Shown piece after piece: positions 1 through 8,178 of a stretch of DNA of 17,322 bases. The notes below the pieces were generated by a model. That model did no database searches. It had not been told where the DNA came from and saw only the letters and a list, made by a program, of their open reading frames with translations. Source of the DNA: Chloroflexota bacterium (GTDB lineage: Bacteria > Chloroflexota > Anaerolineae > DTPP01); contig JAAYZY010000418.1 in assembly GCA_012514615.1 (NCBI GenBank), forward strand, positions 1-17,322, read 5' to 3'. Within the stretch, counting starts at the first letter, position 1, and each line of letters begins with the position of its first letter. The translations under genes were made by a program, and so were the position numbers.

Positions 1-121
1 CCAGCCAGTCGAACCCCTGATGGGCCAGGGCCTCCGCCACCAGGGTGCTCCCGGACATGAGCCAAGTGCCCACCGACACCTGCCCGGCCTGGAGCTTGCG
101 TTTGACAGTGTTTGGACGCAT
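1..121 (-). CDS. HpcH/HpaI-family aldolase, N-terminal fragment
   Basis: Only the first 40 codons lie in the window; the gene continues off the left edge. The translation starts MRPNTVKRKLQAGQ and runs through a VGTW segment to an AEALAHQGFDWL segment. That matches the usual N-terminus of the HpcH/HpaI class II 2-oxo-acid aldolases (e.g. 2-keto-3-deoxy-rhamnonate or 4-hydroxy-2-oxoheptanedioate aldolase), cytoplasmic enzymes that cleave 2-keto-3-deoxy acids to pyruvate and an aldehyde. The ATG at 121 is well supported: a strong AGGAGAGG ribosome site lies about 5 nt upstream on this strand, and a perfect-consensus promoter sits farther back at 194-221. The metal-binding and catalytic residues lie outside the window, so the substrate cannot be judged. 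The family call rests on recalled family pattern. Confidence 0.75.
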   Translation of the reverse strand, partial: MRPNTVKRKLQAGQVSVGTWLMSGSTLVAEALAHQGFDWL

Positions 122-193
122 GGAACCTCTCCTTGAGTGGGGATTCAGTTGCCTAGCGCGGAGCCGCGGTCTGGCGGCAGCTGAGGCACCTCC

Positions 194-221
194 ATTATAG
201 CCCAACTCCCTCAGGTGTCAA
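194..221 (-). promoter_or_regulatory. Perfect-consensus sigma70-type promoter of the aldolase gene
   Basis: Read on the minus strand, TTGACA (216-221) is followed after 16 bp by TATAAT (194-199); both hexamers match consensus exactly. The transcript would begin near 187 and give a leader of about 65 nt before the ATG at 121. The 7-bp direct repeat GTCAACA (217-223 and 227-233 on the plus strand) overlaps the -35 box. Confidence 0.75.
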
Positions 222-233
222 CACCCGTCAACA
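217..233. repeat. GTCAACA direct repeat over the -35 region
   Basis: Two identical 7-mers GTCAACA at 217-223 and 227-233 are spaced by CCC, giving a 10-bp period, one helical turn. The left copy overlaps the -35 box of the leftward promoter. Helical-phase direct repeats in this position often bind a transcription factor. A binding role is inference; chance occurrence of a 7-mer pair is possible. Confidence 0.4.
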
Positions 234-248
234 AGAGGAAAGAAGTTC

Positions 249-278
249 TTGACAAGCCCCTCCCCTCTGTGATACCAT
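249..278 (+). promoter_or_regulatory. Probable promoter of the Cys-rich protein gene
   Basis: TTGACA at 249-254 is a perfect -35 box. TACCAT at 273-278, 18 bp downstream, matches 4 of 6 positions of the -10 consensus. Transcription would start near 285, so a GTG start at 289 would be almost leaderless, whereas the ATG at 325 would have a leader of about 40 nt with a ribosome site. Confidence 0.5.
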
Positions 279-324
279 TACGGTCGATGTGAAGGCGAAT
301 CAGGCCCATGGAGAGCACCCACGC

Positions 325-723
325 ATGTACCCCAAGAACGAGATCATGTTCCCGCACAAGAGCATCGCATCGCTGCGCATGCTGCGGGGGCCCGAATGGC
401 AGGCGCTGGCGGACCGGGTTGCCAAGCTGCCGGAGACCGACGAGGAGAGCCTGGCGTTCTGCCTGATGCTCATCCGCATCTGCGAATGCCTAAACTGCGA
501 CCTGGGCAGCTACAAAGCCTCCCTGGGCTGCAACACCTGCGCTCGCCGCGCCGCTGGCTCCACCAAGGCTAACGATGCCGATCTGCTGGAGCAGTTCGCG
601 CGGGCCCGGCAAGACGTGGCCCGCTACCTGCGGGACGGCATCCTCTGCATCCCCAGCGACGACGAGCTCCAGGGCAGCGCGGCCAGCGAAGAAGCCCTGC
701 TGCACGAAGAAGCCGCCCTTTGA
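325..723 (+). CDS. Small cysteine-rich protein of unknown function
   Basis: I do not recognise a named family. The frame is open from a GTG at 289 (144 aa), but I prefer the ATG at 325 (132 aa): GGAGAG lies 9 nt upstream (310-315), and the promoter at 249-278 puts the transcript start too close to 289. The protein is soluble, with no signal peptide or membrane helix. Its core has six cysteines, starting in SLAFCLMLIRICECLNC and ending in GCNTCARRA, with spacing C-x6-C-x-C-x2-C-x10-C-x2-C. That suggests a bound metal ion or iron-sulfur cluster, though no cysteine has been shown to bind. The C-terminal third is acidic and helical in appearance. It lies 57 nt before the metallopeptidase gene on the same strand, so the two are probably co-transcribed. 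Coding is supported by the ribosome site and a composition consistent with real protein. Confidence 0.72.
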   Translation: MYPKNEIMFPHKSIASLRMLRGPEWQALADRVAKLPETDEESLAFCLMLIRICECLNCDLGSYKASLGCNTCARRAAGSTKANDADLLEQFARARQDVARYLRDGILCIPSDDELQGSAASEEALLHEEAAL

Positions 724-780
724 GCAGGCCCAGCGCCCTGCTGCACAGCCATGCGCAGCCGCAGACGAAGGGAACGAACC

Positions 781-1137
781 GTGGACTTTGAGACCATCGT
801 GGCCGAAGCGCTGGCCCAGCTCCCTCTGGAGATCCAGCGGCGCATGGAGAATGTCCAGGTGGTCATCGCCGACTGGCCCACCCGTGCCGAGATGCGCCGC
901 GCCGGCCTGGGGCCTCACCAGACCCTCTTCGGGCTCTACGAGGGCGTTCCCCTCACCGAGCGCACCAGCGGCTACCACCTCGTCCCGCCAGACAAGATCA
1001 CCATCTTCGAGGGCCCCATTGCCGCCGCGTTCCGCAGCCCAGACGAGATGCGCGAGCAGGTGCGCCGTACGGTGCTCCACGAGGTGGGCCACCACTTCGG
1101 CATGGACGAAGCGCAGCTGCGGGCGCTGGACTACTAG
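781..1137 (+). CDS. Minimal zincin-like metallopeptidase (TTHA0227/PF06262-like)
   Basis: A 118-residue cytosolic protein of the small zincin-like family typified by Thermus TTHA0227. The C-terminal VLHEVGHHFGMDE is the HExxHxxGxxD metzincin-type zinc site: the two histidines of HEVGH and a downstream residue bind zinc, and Glu is the general base. Upstream, the family-typical pattern is present: an N-terminal helix (FETIVAEALAQLP), a strand with VQVVIADWP, a GLYEGVPL loop, and an ITIFEGPI strand. Length agrees with the family, which is usually about 110-130 aa. I chose GTG at 781 because AAGGGA lies 7 nt upstream; an ATG at 751 would add ten mostly Arg residues and has no ribosome site. Substrates of this family are not established. 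The stop codon overlaps that of the convergent aminopeptidase gene. Confidence 0.85.
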   Translation: MDFETIVAEALAQLPLEIQRRMENVQVVIADWPTRAEMRRAGLGPHQTLFGLYEGVPLTERTSGYHLVPPDKITIFEGPIAAAFRSPDEMREQVRRTVLHEVGHHFGMDEAQLRALDY

Positions 1138-3161
1138 CGGCGACGCAGTTCGGCCAGACCGGCCGCCGCCAGCAGGCGGTAGAAGCGCACCAGCAGCTCC
1201 ACCTCCCGCATTCCAGACTCCATCTCCACCTGGTCCGCCACCTCTTGCAGGGTACGGTCACCGTCGGCCCAGTACTCGCTCAGGCTCAACAGGGCGCCCG
1301 CATGGGGCCGGTGTTCCTCCAGCAAGGTCTCGAACTCTCCCCAGGCCTCGGCCGGCAGCGCCCGCTGTAGCCAGGCGTGGTCTGCCGGGCCGCGGTAGAG
1401 ACGACGGGGCGCCAACCCAGCGGCCTCCCGCTCCCAAGGGTCGTCGGCCGCCGGCGCCGGCGGCAAGCGCGGCAGGCCCAGCGCCGCCACATGGGGAGCC
1501 AACGCCGCCCGGGCCCGCTGCCCCTCCTGGGCGCACCAGGCCCGCGCCTCCCCCTGCCAGGCCCCCACCTCCTGGGCCAGCGCAGGCTCCAACCGTAGCA
1601 GCGTCGCCAGCGCAGCGACCTGCACCTCTTCCAGGTAGCGCAGTCGCCGCTGCAGCAACGCCCACCGATGCCCCAGGTCCTCCGCCGCGGGGGCAGCCAG
1701 GGCCGTCGTCAGCCCTTCCTGCACGGCGGTGGTCAGGCGCAGGCGAAAGCGGGCCATGGTTTCCAGACCTAACCAGCGGACCTCCGCAGGCTCGGCAGTG
1801 CCGATGAAGGCCGCGTAGGCTGCGGCCAACGTCGCCGCCCGGCCCAACATCTGCGGGTCGACGCGGTCAGGCGTATCCAGGGAAGTGTGGTAGAAGCGGT
1901 CGGGCCACTGGTTCAGCATGGGCATGGGCACACCCACAGTGGGGTCAGAGAAGATGTAGTGGTCACTGCCGCCGCTGAAGCCGGCGACGCCGTGGCGGAA
2001 GGCCGGCGCGCCCAGCAGGCCGAAGGTCCTCGCCTGTGGGTCCAGCAGATCGTCCCGCAGCCACTCCAACAGCTCCGGCGCCCACGAAGCCGCCGCGTCC
2101 GGCGGCCGCTCGATGAGGAACACGCTGCCGCACTGCTCGTGGGACTCGCCCACCATGTCCAGGTTCAGGCCGGCCACCATCTGGCTGATCTCCGCTTCGT
2201 GGGTGGCCAAGTAGGCGTAGCTGCCGGTCATCTCCGGCACCCACAAGAAGCGGATCCCTCGCTGCAGCGGCGGCAGCACGCCCTCGCTCAGCAGGCGGTG
2301 CAGGGCCAAGGCCGCTTCCAGCAGAGCCGCCGCGCCGGAGGCGTTGTCGTTGGCCGAAGGCCGCGGGTGACACAGGTGGGCCACCAACACCGTCTCGTCG
2401 GGGCCCTGGCCGGGCAAGAACGCCTCCAGCACGTGGAAGGCCCCCTTGTACAGGCGGCTGGCCACATGGGCGCGCACCCGCAGCGCCTGCCCCTGGGCCA
2501 GCGACGCCCGCAACGCCTGCCCCTGGCGCGGCGTCAGCACGAAGCCGAAACAGCGGGGCGTGTCGTCCGGGCCCCACCAGAAGGAGGTATACTGGCGGGC
2601 GTCCGGCAGGTCCGGTGGCTGGCGCACCGGCGGGGCGGCCCGCAGGCCGTCGTAGAGGATGCCCACAGCGCCCCGCCCGGCCACCGCCTGTCGGTAGACT
2701 CGGGCCACATCGCCGTCGGTGAGCACCACCTTGCCGAGCACGTCCAGGTCGGCGTAGTCTTCCGGCCGCTCACCCAGGCCTTGGGGCAAGACCACCTGGG
2801 CCTCACCGTGGAACGGCGCGCTGCGCTGCACCAGGGAGGTGGCGCAGGCGGCGAAGTCGGCCAGGCGCTGGGCCGGCCCGTCCGACGACAGTAGGTCCAG
2901 CCAAGCCTCCCGCACCGACCAAGCCGACTCCAGGAAGCGAGTCCAGAAGCTGGTTTCCCCGCCGTCGGCCCGGTAGCTCAACAGCCTGGTGCGGATGCCG
3001 GCCCCCTTGAGCAGGCGCTGGAGGTCCAGCGCCGCCTCCCGGAATCCAGGGCTGCCCTGTATGCGGTGGTGCCGAGAGAGATCGGCCGCCGCCTGCCATG
3101 CCCGGGCCCCCGAGGTCGCCCCAGCCGCCTGCTGCACCAGTTCGCCGATGGAACGCTGCAC
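1134..3161 (-). CDS. M28-type aminopeptidase, DUF4910-like, with C-terminal winged-helix region
   Basis: A 675-residue predicted zinc aminopeptidase. The catalytic domain shows the DUF4910/M28 pattern: HLCHP (His262, His265), then NDNASG (Asp272, bridging ligand), PEMTGSYAY (Glu310, likely general base), NLDMVGE (Asp335) and GGSDHYIF (His401). The region before it (about residues 100-230) fits an inserted PA-like domain. The last 50 residues, with a WADGDRTLQEVADQ helix-turn pattern, resemble the winged-helix end seen in this family. There is no signal peptide, so it is likely cytoplasmic. The frame is open 56 codons farther upstream, but GTG at 3161 is chosen: AGGAGG lies 7 nt before it, and the promoter at 3189-3217 falls inside the longer form. 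It is a single-gene transcription unit, separated from gene A by two hairpins. Members are thought to hydrolyse peptides; the natural substrate is unknown. Confidence 0.85.
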   Translation of the reverse strand: MQRSIGELVQQAAGATSGARAWQAAADLSRHHRIQGSPGFREAALDLQRLLKGAGIRTRLLSYRADGGETSFWTRFLESAWSVREAWLDLLSSDGPAQRLADFAACATSLVQRSAPFHGEAQVVLPQGLGERPEDYADLDVLGKVVLTDGDVARVYRQAVAGRGAVGILYDGLRAAPPVRQPPDLPDARQYTSFWWGPDDTPRCFGFVLTPRQGQALRASLAQGQALRVRAHVASRLYKGAFHVLEAFLPGQGPDETVLVAHLCHPRPSANDNASGAAALLEAALALHRLLSEGVLPPLQRGIRFLWVPEMTGSYAYLATHEAEISQMVAGLNLDMVGESHEQCGSVFLIERPPDAAASWAPELLEWLRDDLLDPQARTFGLLGAPAFRHGVAGFSGGSDHYIFSDPTVGVPMPMLNQWPDRFYHTSLDTPDRVDPQMLGRAATLAAAYAAFIGTAEPAEVRWLGLETMARFRLRLTTAVQEGLTTALAAPAAEDLGHRWALLQRRLRYLEEVQVAALATLLRLEPALAQEVGAWQGEARAWCAQEGQRARAALAPHVAALGLPRLPPAPAADDPWEREAAGLAPRRLYRGPADHAWLQRALPAEAWGEFETLLEEHRPHAGALLSLSEYWADGDRTLQEVADQVEMESGMREVELLVRFYRLLAAAGLAELRRR

Positions 3162-3188
3162 CGTTGCACCTCCTGCGGGTAGTGCGGC

Positions 3189-3217
3189 ATCATAACACGC
3201 CCCGTTTGGGGCGTCAA
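3189..3217 (-). promoter_or_regulatory. Aminopeptidase promoter with palindrome in spacer
   Basis: On the minus strand TTGACG (3212-3217) and TATGAT (3189-3194) are 17 bp apart, each a one-mismatch match to the sigma70-type consensus. The spacer and part of the -35 box carry ACGCCCC-GTTT-GGGGCGT (plus strand 3197-3214), a perfect 7-bp inverted repeat with a 4-nt loop. That is a plausible operator. The start site would be near 3182, leaving a leader of about 20 nt before the GTG at 3161. Confidence 0.7.
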
Positions 3218-3245
3218 CCGTGCCCGCCGGGGGTTGGGCGCCTGC

Positions 3246-3277
3246 GCCTGCCCCCCTTGCATTCTTGGGGGGCGGGC
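3246..3277 (-). terminator. Second hairpin downstream of gene A
   Basis: Arms GCCTGCCCCCC (3246-3256) and GGGGGGCGGGC (3267-3277) enclose a 10-nt loop, with one mismatch when read on the minus strand. No T tract follows. It lies between the end of gene A and the aminopeptidase promoter, so it could back up the first terminator. Confidence 0.4.
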
Positions 3278-3299
3278 ATGACAGGGCATGGCAAGGCAA

Positions 3300-3326
3300 G
3301 CGGCCCAGCGATGATCGCTGGGCCGC
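3300..3326 (-). terminator. Strong hairpin terminator after gene A
   Basis: A perfect 12-bp GC-rich stem (GCGGCCCAGCGA / TCGCTGGGCCGC) with a 3-nt loop begins 34 nt past the stop codon of gene A. On the minus strand it is followed by a moderately T-rich TTGCCTTGCC rather than a long T run. That is acceptable for an intrinsic terminator in a high-GC genome but not ideal. Confidence 0.65.
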
Positions 3327-3359
3327 CAAGAGCCACGACTGGTTGCGCGGGCTACCCGC

Positions 3360-6300
3360 TCAGGGCAGCCAGTAGCGTACGATGAGCTTGGGCCGCTGGG
3401 TGGCGTTGCTCCCCTCCGCGGCGCGGAAGCCGTACTCCACCTGGGCCTCCCCATCGCCAGGGATCCCCTTCAGGATTAGGCCGTAGTTGCTGGCTGGGTT
3501 GGCCACCCAGGCCTGGGTCATGTCCCGCACGTTCCAGCGGAACCACTGACCGGTGCTGTCCACGTGGACACGGTCGCCCAGGGCATCGGCGTAGTCGAAG
3601 CCCGAGGCCCTGGCCCCTGGGGCCGTCCACGCCGAACCGGTGGCCGACAAGAGCCAGGTCGTGGTGGCTTCGGACCACGTGCGGCTCATGGGGTAGGCGT
3701 TGATGTGCATCGCCCCCAGGTTGGTGCGGTCCAGCGCGAAGAGTTGCAGGTCCGCCGAGGCCAACTGCGCGTTGGTGGGGATGCCCGAAAGGTCGAAGCG
3801 CAGCAGGATCGAGGCATGGTCGTACGAGCGCGCCACTAGGCGGTCATTGTCTCCAAACGGGATGCTGGGATACCACTCGTGAATGTAGGCGTCAGCCACC
3901 CCGCTGTAGCCGTCGAGGCCGTTCTGGAGAACCTTGCGCAGCACCTCCCGGGTCACGGTAGGCGAGGGCGACTTGGTGGGCGTCGCCGTCGGCGGCGGCG
4001 GCACCGGCTGCGCCTTCAGCATCAGGGGCAGGAACAGCGTGCCCGAGCCGCTGGGGCTGGTGGCGGTAGCCGTGGGCGTGGGCGTCACGGTGGGCGTCTG
4101 GCCGGGCTCCAGCGGGCAGGCCACCTCCAAGGTGAACGGTCCGGACGACCCACCATAGCCATCCACCACCACCCAGTAGGTGCCGGCCGGGGCCGGGTTC
4201 AGGATGGCATAGGTGTCGCCGGCCGCCAGGCAGGCCTCCGGGTCCGGCGCGCCAAGGACGAAGACGTCCAGGTCCCGCACCGCATCATCGTAGTAGAGGC
4301 TGACCGTGAGGGGCTGAGCCACCGTCAGGGTCAGCACGTGCACCGCTTCCGGCCCGCTCTCATCCCAGCCGCGGCAGCTATACTGGCTGACGACCCGCGG
4401 CCCGTCGGTGGTATCGCCGGTGTAGACGCCGCCGCAGGAGATCGCCAGCGCCTGGCTCACGTCCAGCTTGGGCGTGGGCGAGCTCGTGGGGGTGAGGCTG
4501 GGCGTGAGCGTGATGGTTGGCGTGGCCGTCCACGTAGCCGTGGGCGGCGGCGGCCCGGTGGGCGTCTTGGTGGGCGTCCAGGTGGCCGTGGGGGTGGGCG
4601 AAAGCGTGGGCGTCGGCGTGCGGGTCAGCGTCGGCGTCCGCGTGGGCGTCGGCGTGCCGCTGGAGCTGGCATCGCCGAAGTTCCAGGTGTGCACATGGCC
4701 AGCCAGCACCGGGATGGAGACGATGTCCGGGGTGGTGCTCTTGTCGAACCCCGGCGGGTTGGTCTCTTCCAGGATGTAGGTGGCCGGCGTCAGGTTGCCA
4801 AAGAGGAAAGCGCCGTCGCCGCCGGTGGTCACCCGGCCCACCTCCACATGGGATTGCGTCCGCAGCACCACCACGGCGCCGGGCAGCGGCGGCTCATCGG
4901 GATCGCGGCGCATGTTCTCGTTCATGTCGTAGTAGACCACGCCCCGCACCGCCCCCACAGTGGGGGTGGCGGTGGGCGTGCCGGTGGCCGTGGCCGTGGC
5001 TGTGGCCGTGTCGGTAGGCGTGGCCGTGTTGGTGGCCGTGGCCGGCGGGGTGGGCAAGCGGTAGGTGATGATGAGCGTGGGCCGCTTGTCAGCCTCACCC
5101 GAGTCGGCGGAGATGAACTGGTACGACACGGTCATCCCCCGCGCCACCACCAAAAAGCCGTAGTTGCTGCTGGGGTTGCTGATCCAGCTCTGCACCGCGC
5201 TGGTCACGTCGATGGAGTAGGCGCTGTCAGGCCGGTCGATGAGCTTGCTGGCGAACGCCACCAGGTCGCGGTCGGCGCTGCTGCCGCAGCCGGCCGTGTA
5301 CCAAGGCGTGGTGCTGGTGGCCTTGTTCCAGGTGGCCTGGGTGTGCACCCAGTTGCGCCGCACGGCGAAAAGGTCGATGGTCATGGAGCGGTCGGCCGGG
5401 TCTTGCACCGCGTTGGTGTTCAGCACCAAGGTCGCCGAATCCACCACCGAGTCCGGCGGCAGCGCAGTGAGGTCGAAACGCACGAGCGGCCGCCACGACC
5501 CGGTGGAGCGGGACACCATGTAGGGCAGGTGGTAGTAGGTGGTGTCCGGCGCGTACTCCGCCAGATAGGTGTCCACCGTCCCGCTGTAACCGTCCAAGCC
5601 GTTGCGGAAGGTGAGGGTGCCGGAGCCGGCCGGCCGCGTCGGCGTGGGCGTGGCTCCGGTGGCGGTGGGCGTAGGGGTCACGATGGGCAGGTCGCCCCCA
5701 GGCCGCGAGACATGTACGAAGTGGATCCACTCGTTGCCGTCGGCCCGGCAGTCGATGCGGAAGTCGGCCGGGTAGCTGGCCGCGTTGCCGGCCAACGAGT
5801 TGTTGAAGTTGGCGTCGTTGAGCACAAAGGTGGCGGTCTTCCAGGTGCGGGTGTCGGCCTTCTGCACGTAGGGCACGGCCGCGCCCAACGGCGTCGCCGC
5901 CTTGGGCCCGCTGGTGGAGCTGTAGTAGAGCTCCCAGCGGTCGGAGTTGAGGTCGAAGTAGGTCACCGTCACCGTCACCTGGGTCGTCCCCGACCAGATG
6001 TAGCGGTTGTCCACGTCGAACCACATGTAGCGGTTGTTGTTGGCCTGGTCGGTGCGGCGCACCACCCAGCTCTCCTTGGAGTTGCCCAAGAGCGCTTTGT
6101 AGGTTGGGCTGACGCAGGTGACGCCGCGGTTGCCGTTGACGTCGATGCACGAGTTGGCCTGGCCGATCTCCGGCACCGTCTGGCCGCCGGGGATCTCATC
6201 CCGCTGGTAGAGGTAGAAGGCGTAGTTGCCCCACTGGGGGTAGTAGGCCCCCGACGCCGGGTCGTAGTAGGGGAAGCGGTGCTCGCGCATGGCCGCCCAT

Positions 6301-8135
6301 ACGCCCGGCGTGCGGCTCCAATCGGCGCCCATGTACTGCTTGGCCCAGTTCAGCACGGCCAGGTTGTCCCACTTGGGGTCGCCCCACTGGTTATCCGAGA
6401 GCTGCACCTGGAAGACATCCCGGGAGAGGCGCATGTAGTCCACCCCTTTGTCCAGGGCGTTCAGCATGGCCCAGTAGACGTCGGTGGTGGTGGGCAGCAT
6501 GTAGTTGTACGATTCCATGCCGATGGGCACCGTGTCGCTGTAGTGCACCACCTGGTCGTAGAAGCCGTCCAGGCTGGGCCGGAAGGCGTTGTTCCAGTCG
6601 GCGAAGAGGCCGTTGAGGGAGATGCCCACCCCCCGCTCGGCGGCGTAGGTGCGGAACTCCTTGCGCTCCCACTGGGCCAGGGCGAAGGGCGCCGCCTGCA
6701 GCAGCAGGCGGTTCCGCAGGCCACCTCCTTCGAAGGCGTTGATGTAGAGGTTGGTGATGCTGTTCACCGCCGAGACCCACACGCCGGAGGTGAGGCCTGC
6801 ATCTTCCAGTGCTGGCCGGTCATTGATGTCGGCACGCGTGTCACAGGGCTTGGTCTCGCCGTAGATGCCCACGCCGATGCCGACCCACTCGATGCGCGGG
6901 TCGTTCTTGTAGCGGGCGGCGAAGGCGCTGATGAAGTTGCCGTAGCGCACCAGGTAGTCGCTGTGCCAATAGCGGGGGATCAGCCAGCCGCCGCCCACAT
7001 CCACCATGGCGTTGGGCGCTTCCAGGTGCACCCAATCGGGCACGGCGCTGCCGCCAGCCAAGCGCCCGTTGTAGGTGCTGAAGGTGATGGCCGCGGCCTT
7101 GCCCTTGGCCGCCTCAGCGGCGATCCAGTCATCCACCAAGTCCCAGCGGTAAGCGCCTTTGGTGGGCTCCAGCTGCTTCCAGTAGAAGGTGCGCATCCCG
7201 CCAACCAGGCCGTAAGGTTCCTTATCCAAGTTGGCTGAGTCGCCGGCCAGGTAGAGGCCGGGCCGGATGACCTGGGGGCCGGTGGACGGGGTGCCGCCGG
7301 TAGCGGTGGCCGTGGGCGTAGGCGTCACCGTTGGCGTGGGCGTATCTGTGGGCAAGACGTCGGTGGCCGTGGGTGTGGGCGTCGGCCCCACCAGGGTCAT
7401 GGCCGGGGCCGGGCTGTCGTTGCTGGTATCCACCGTCTGGCTGTTGGTGCCGGCCGGGCCGCCTTGGGCGTAGAGCTGGACCATGTCGCCGCTGGGCGAG
7501 TAGCTGAAGTAGCCGCCCAAGCCAGCCACCCGAACGCTGCCGAGGTTGGTGTACCAGTAGCCCGTGCCATCCACCAGGGCCGACAGGGGTGCAGCCTGCC
7601 CCCCACTGCCGGCGCCGTTGTTGTCTTGCAGGGTGATGTAGACGATGCTCCCCACCGCCTGCACAGAGCCGCCAGCCATCCAGACCGGCCCATAGATGGC
7701 GTCGCTGACGGGCGGGGTGAGGGTGGGGCCGGTGGTCTGGGTGAAGTGGCTGCCGCCGTTGTTCTGTACCGTGGTCCCACTCTGGATGTCGAAGTAGTAG
7801 AGCGTGTCGGGCGCCAACCCGGTGAGGACCACGTAGTGGGTGTTGCCCACATGGCCCGCGCCGCGGCTGTCGTTGGCCGTGCTGCCCAGGGCCGCCGTGG
7901 TGCCGTAGTGCACCACCCCGTTGCTGGCCTCGTTGGTGATCCACGAGACGGTGAAGGTGATGTCTCGCACGTTGGTGACGCGCATCTCCGAGATCACCGG
8001 CGCGCCCAGCGGCGCGGCCTGCACTCCGCCCAGACGCAGCGGCCCCCACAGCGATGAGGTTTGCGAGAACAGGGTCAGCGACCCGCTCAGCAGCAGAGCG
8101 AGGAGCATCCAGAGTACCAGCAGGCGTCTCTTCAT
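3360..8135 (-). CDS. Gene A: giant secreted multidomain putative glycosidase with CBM96-like modules
   Basis: A 1591-aa exported protein, with start ATG supported by AGGAG 8 nt upstream. Order of parts, approximate residues: signal peptide 1-40 (cut likely after GGVQA); FN3-like head and a second beta module 45-245; Thr/Pro linker 248-288; TIM-barrel-like glycosidase core about 290-650 with candidate acid/base Glu427 (GIYGETKP) and nucleophile Glu541 ([11 protein letters not shown]); beta domain to about 808; DNRLRE/CBM96-like module 840-1025; SdrD_B-like module 1061-1152 with [12 protein letters not shown]; long linker; four-Cys PPC-like module 1222-1340; an internal FLPLMLK motif near 1368-1374; final CBM96-like module 1400-1591. 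The core resembles that of gene C closely by eye, and the head resembles gene B. Likely role: binds and perhaps cleaves a polysaccharide outside the cell. Family assignment (GH42/GH5-like clan A, or DUF4832-like) and substrate are uncertain. It follows gene B by 43 nt without a terminator. Confidence 0.82.
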   Translation of the reverse strand: MKRRLLVLWMLLALLLSGSLTLFSQTSSLWGPLRLGGVQAAPLGAPVISEMRVTNVRDITFTVSWITNEASNGVVHYGTTAALGSTANDSRGAGHVGNTHYVVLTGLAPDTLYYFDIQSGTTVQNNGGSHFTQTTGPTLTPPVSDAIYGPVWMAGGSVQAVGSIVYITLQDNNGAGSGGQAAPLSALVDGTGYWYTNLGSVRVAGLGGYFSYSPSGDMVQLYAQGGPAGTNSQTVDTSNDSPAPAMTLVGPTPTPTATDVLPTDTPTPTVTPTPTATATGGTPSTGPQVIRPGLYLAGDSANLDKEPYGLVGGMRTFYWKQLEPTKGAYRWDLVDDWIAAEAAKGKAAAITFSTYNGRLAGGSAVPDWVHLEAPNAMVDVGGGWLIPRYWHSDYLVRYGNFISAFAARYKNDPRIEWVGIGVGIYGETKPCDTRADINDRPALEDAGLTSGVWVSAVNSITNLYINAFEGGGLRNRLLLQAAPFALAQWERKEFRTYAAERGVGISLNGLFADWNNAFRPSLDGFYDQVVHYSDTVPIGMESYNYMLPTTTDVYWAMLNALDKGVDYMRLSRDVFQVQLSDNQWGDPKWDNLAVLNWAKQYMGADWSRTPGVWAAMREHRFPYYDPASGAYYPQWGNYAFYLYQRDEIPGGQTVPEIGQANSCIDVNGNRGVTCVSPTYKALLGNSKESWVVRRTDQANNNRYMWFDVDNRYIWSGTTQVTVTVTYFDLNSDRWELYYSSTSGPKAATPLGAAVPYVQKADTRTWKTATFVLNDANFNNSLAGNAASYPADFRIDCRADGNEWIHFVHVSRPGGDLPIVTPTPTATGATPTPTRPAGSGTLTFRNGLDGYSGTVDTYLAEYAPDTTYYHLPYMVSRSTGSWRPLVRFDLTALPPDSVVDSATLVLNTNAVQDPADRSMTIDLFAVRRNWVHTQATWNKATSTTPWYTAGCGSSADRDLVAFASKLIDRPDSAYSIDVTSAVQSWISNPSSNYGFLVVARGMTVSYQFISADSGEADKRPTLIITYRLPTPPATATNTATPTDTATATATATGTPTATPTVGAVRGVVYYDMNENMRRDPDEPPLPGAVVVLRTQSHVEVGRVTTGGDGAFLFGNLTPATYILEETNPPGFDKSTTPDIVSIPVLAGHVHTWNFGDASSSGTPTPTRTPTLTRTPTPTLSPTPTATWTPTKTPTGPPPPTATWTATPTITLTPSLTPTSSPTPKLDVSQALAISCGGVYTGDTTDGPRVVSQYSCRGWDESGPEAVHVLTLTVAQPLTVSLYYDDAVRDLDVFVLGAPDPEACLAAGDTYAILNPAPAGTYWVVVDGYGGSSGPFTLEVACPLEPGQTPTVTPTPTATATSPSGSGTLFLPLMLKAQPVPPPPTATPTKSPSPTVTREVLRKVLQNGLDGYSGVADAYIHEWYPSIPFGDNDRLVARSYDHASILLRFDLSGIPTNAQLASADLQLFALDRTNLGAMHINAYPMSRTWSEATTTWLLSATGSAWTAPGARASGFDYADALGDRVHVDSTGQWFRWNVRDMTQAWVANPASNYGLILKGIPGDGEAQVEYGFRAAEGSNATQRPKLIVRYWLP
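3938..4100. repeat. Thr/Pro linkers flanking the FLPL motif in gene A
   Basis: Two short low-complexity stretches code for a [17 protein letters not shown] segment (about 4050-4100) and a [19 protein letters not shown] segment (about 3945-4005). Between them lies the FLPLMLK motif (4014-4034). The repeat DNA reads as reiterated GTGGGC on the plus strand. Confidence 0.6.
4468..4665. repeat. Longest Thr/Pro linker of gene A, GTGGGCGT-rich DNA
   Basis: About 66 residues made almost only of Thr, Pro, Ser, Leu and Ala separate the SdrD_B-like module from the PPC-like module. The plus strand shows reiterated GTGGGCGT and GTCGGCGT units with a 6-bp beat. Such linkers are typically extended and glycosylated on export. 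Slippage-prone by composition. Confidence 0.75.
7270..7398. repeat. Thr/Pro linker between head and glycosidase core in gene A
   Basis: Codes for an alternating Thr-Pro segment (residues about 247-288) between the FN3-like head and the glycosidase core. The plus strand carries GTGGGCGT-type units. Its position marks the junction where a C-type catalytic core appears to have been joined to a B-type head. Confidence 0.7.
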
Positions 8136-8178
8136 CTAGCTATCTCCTGTAGGCCGTGCGCCTTCAGCGTCAGCCGGC

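Noticed and set aside
490..1095. Minus-strand ORF of 201 aa across the two small plus-strand genes
   Set aside because: Antisense to both, with no ribosome site or recognised domain; the plus-strand genes carry clear motifs.
575..1807. Plus-strand ORF of 410 aa over the metallopeptidase and aminopeptidase
   Set aside because: It is a Pro/Arg-rich overlap with two well-supported genes in other frames and runs across the convergent stops.
3162..3329. N-terminal extension of the aminopeptidase
   Set aside because: It would include the promoter at 3189-3217 and lacks family similarity. The GTG at 3161 has a strong AGGAGG site.
3879..7238. Long plus-strand ORF (1119 aa) inside gene A
   Set aside because: It is the antisense of gene A. 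The translation is rich in Gly, Val, Arg and His runs, has no signal, no domain and no ribosome site, and mirrors the Thr/Pro linkers as GVGV runs.
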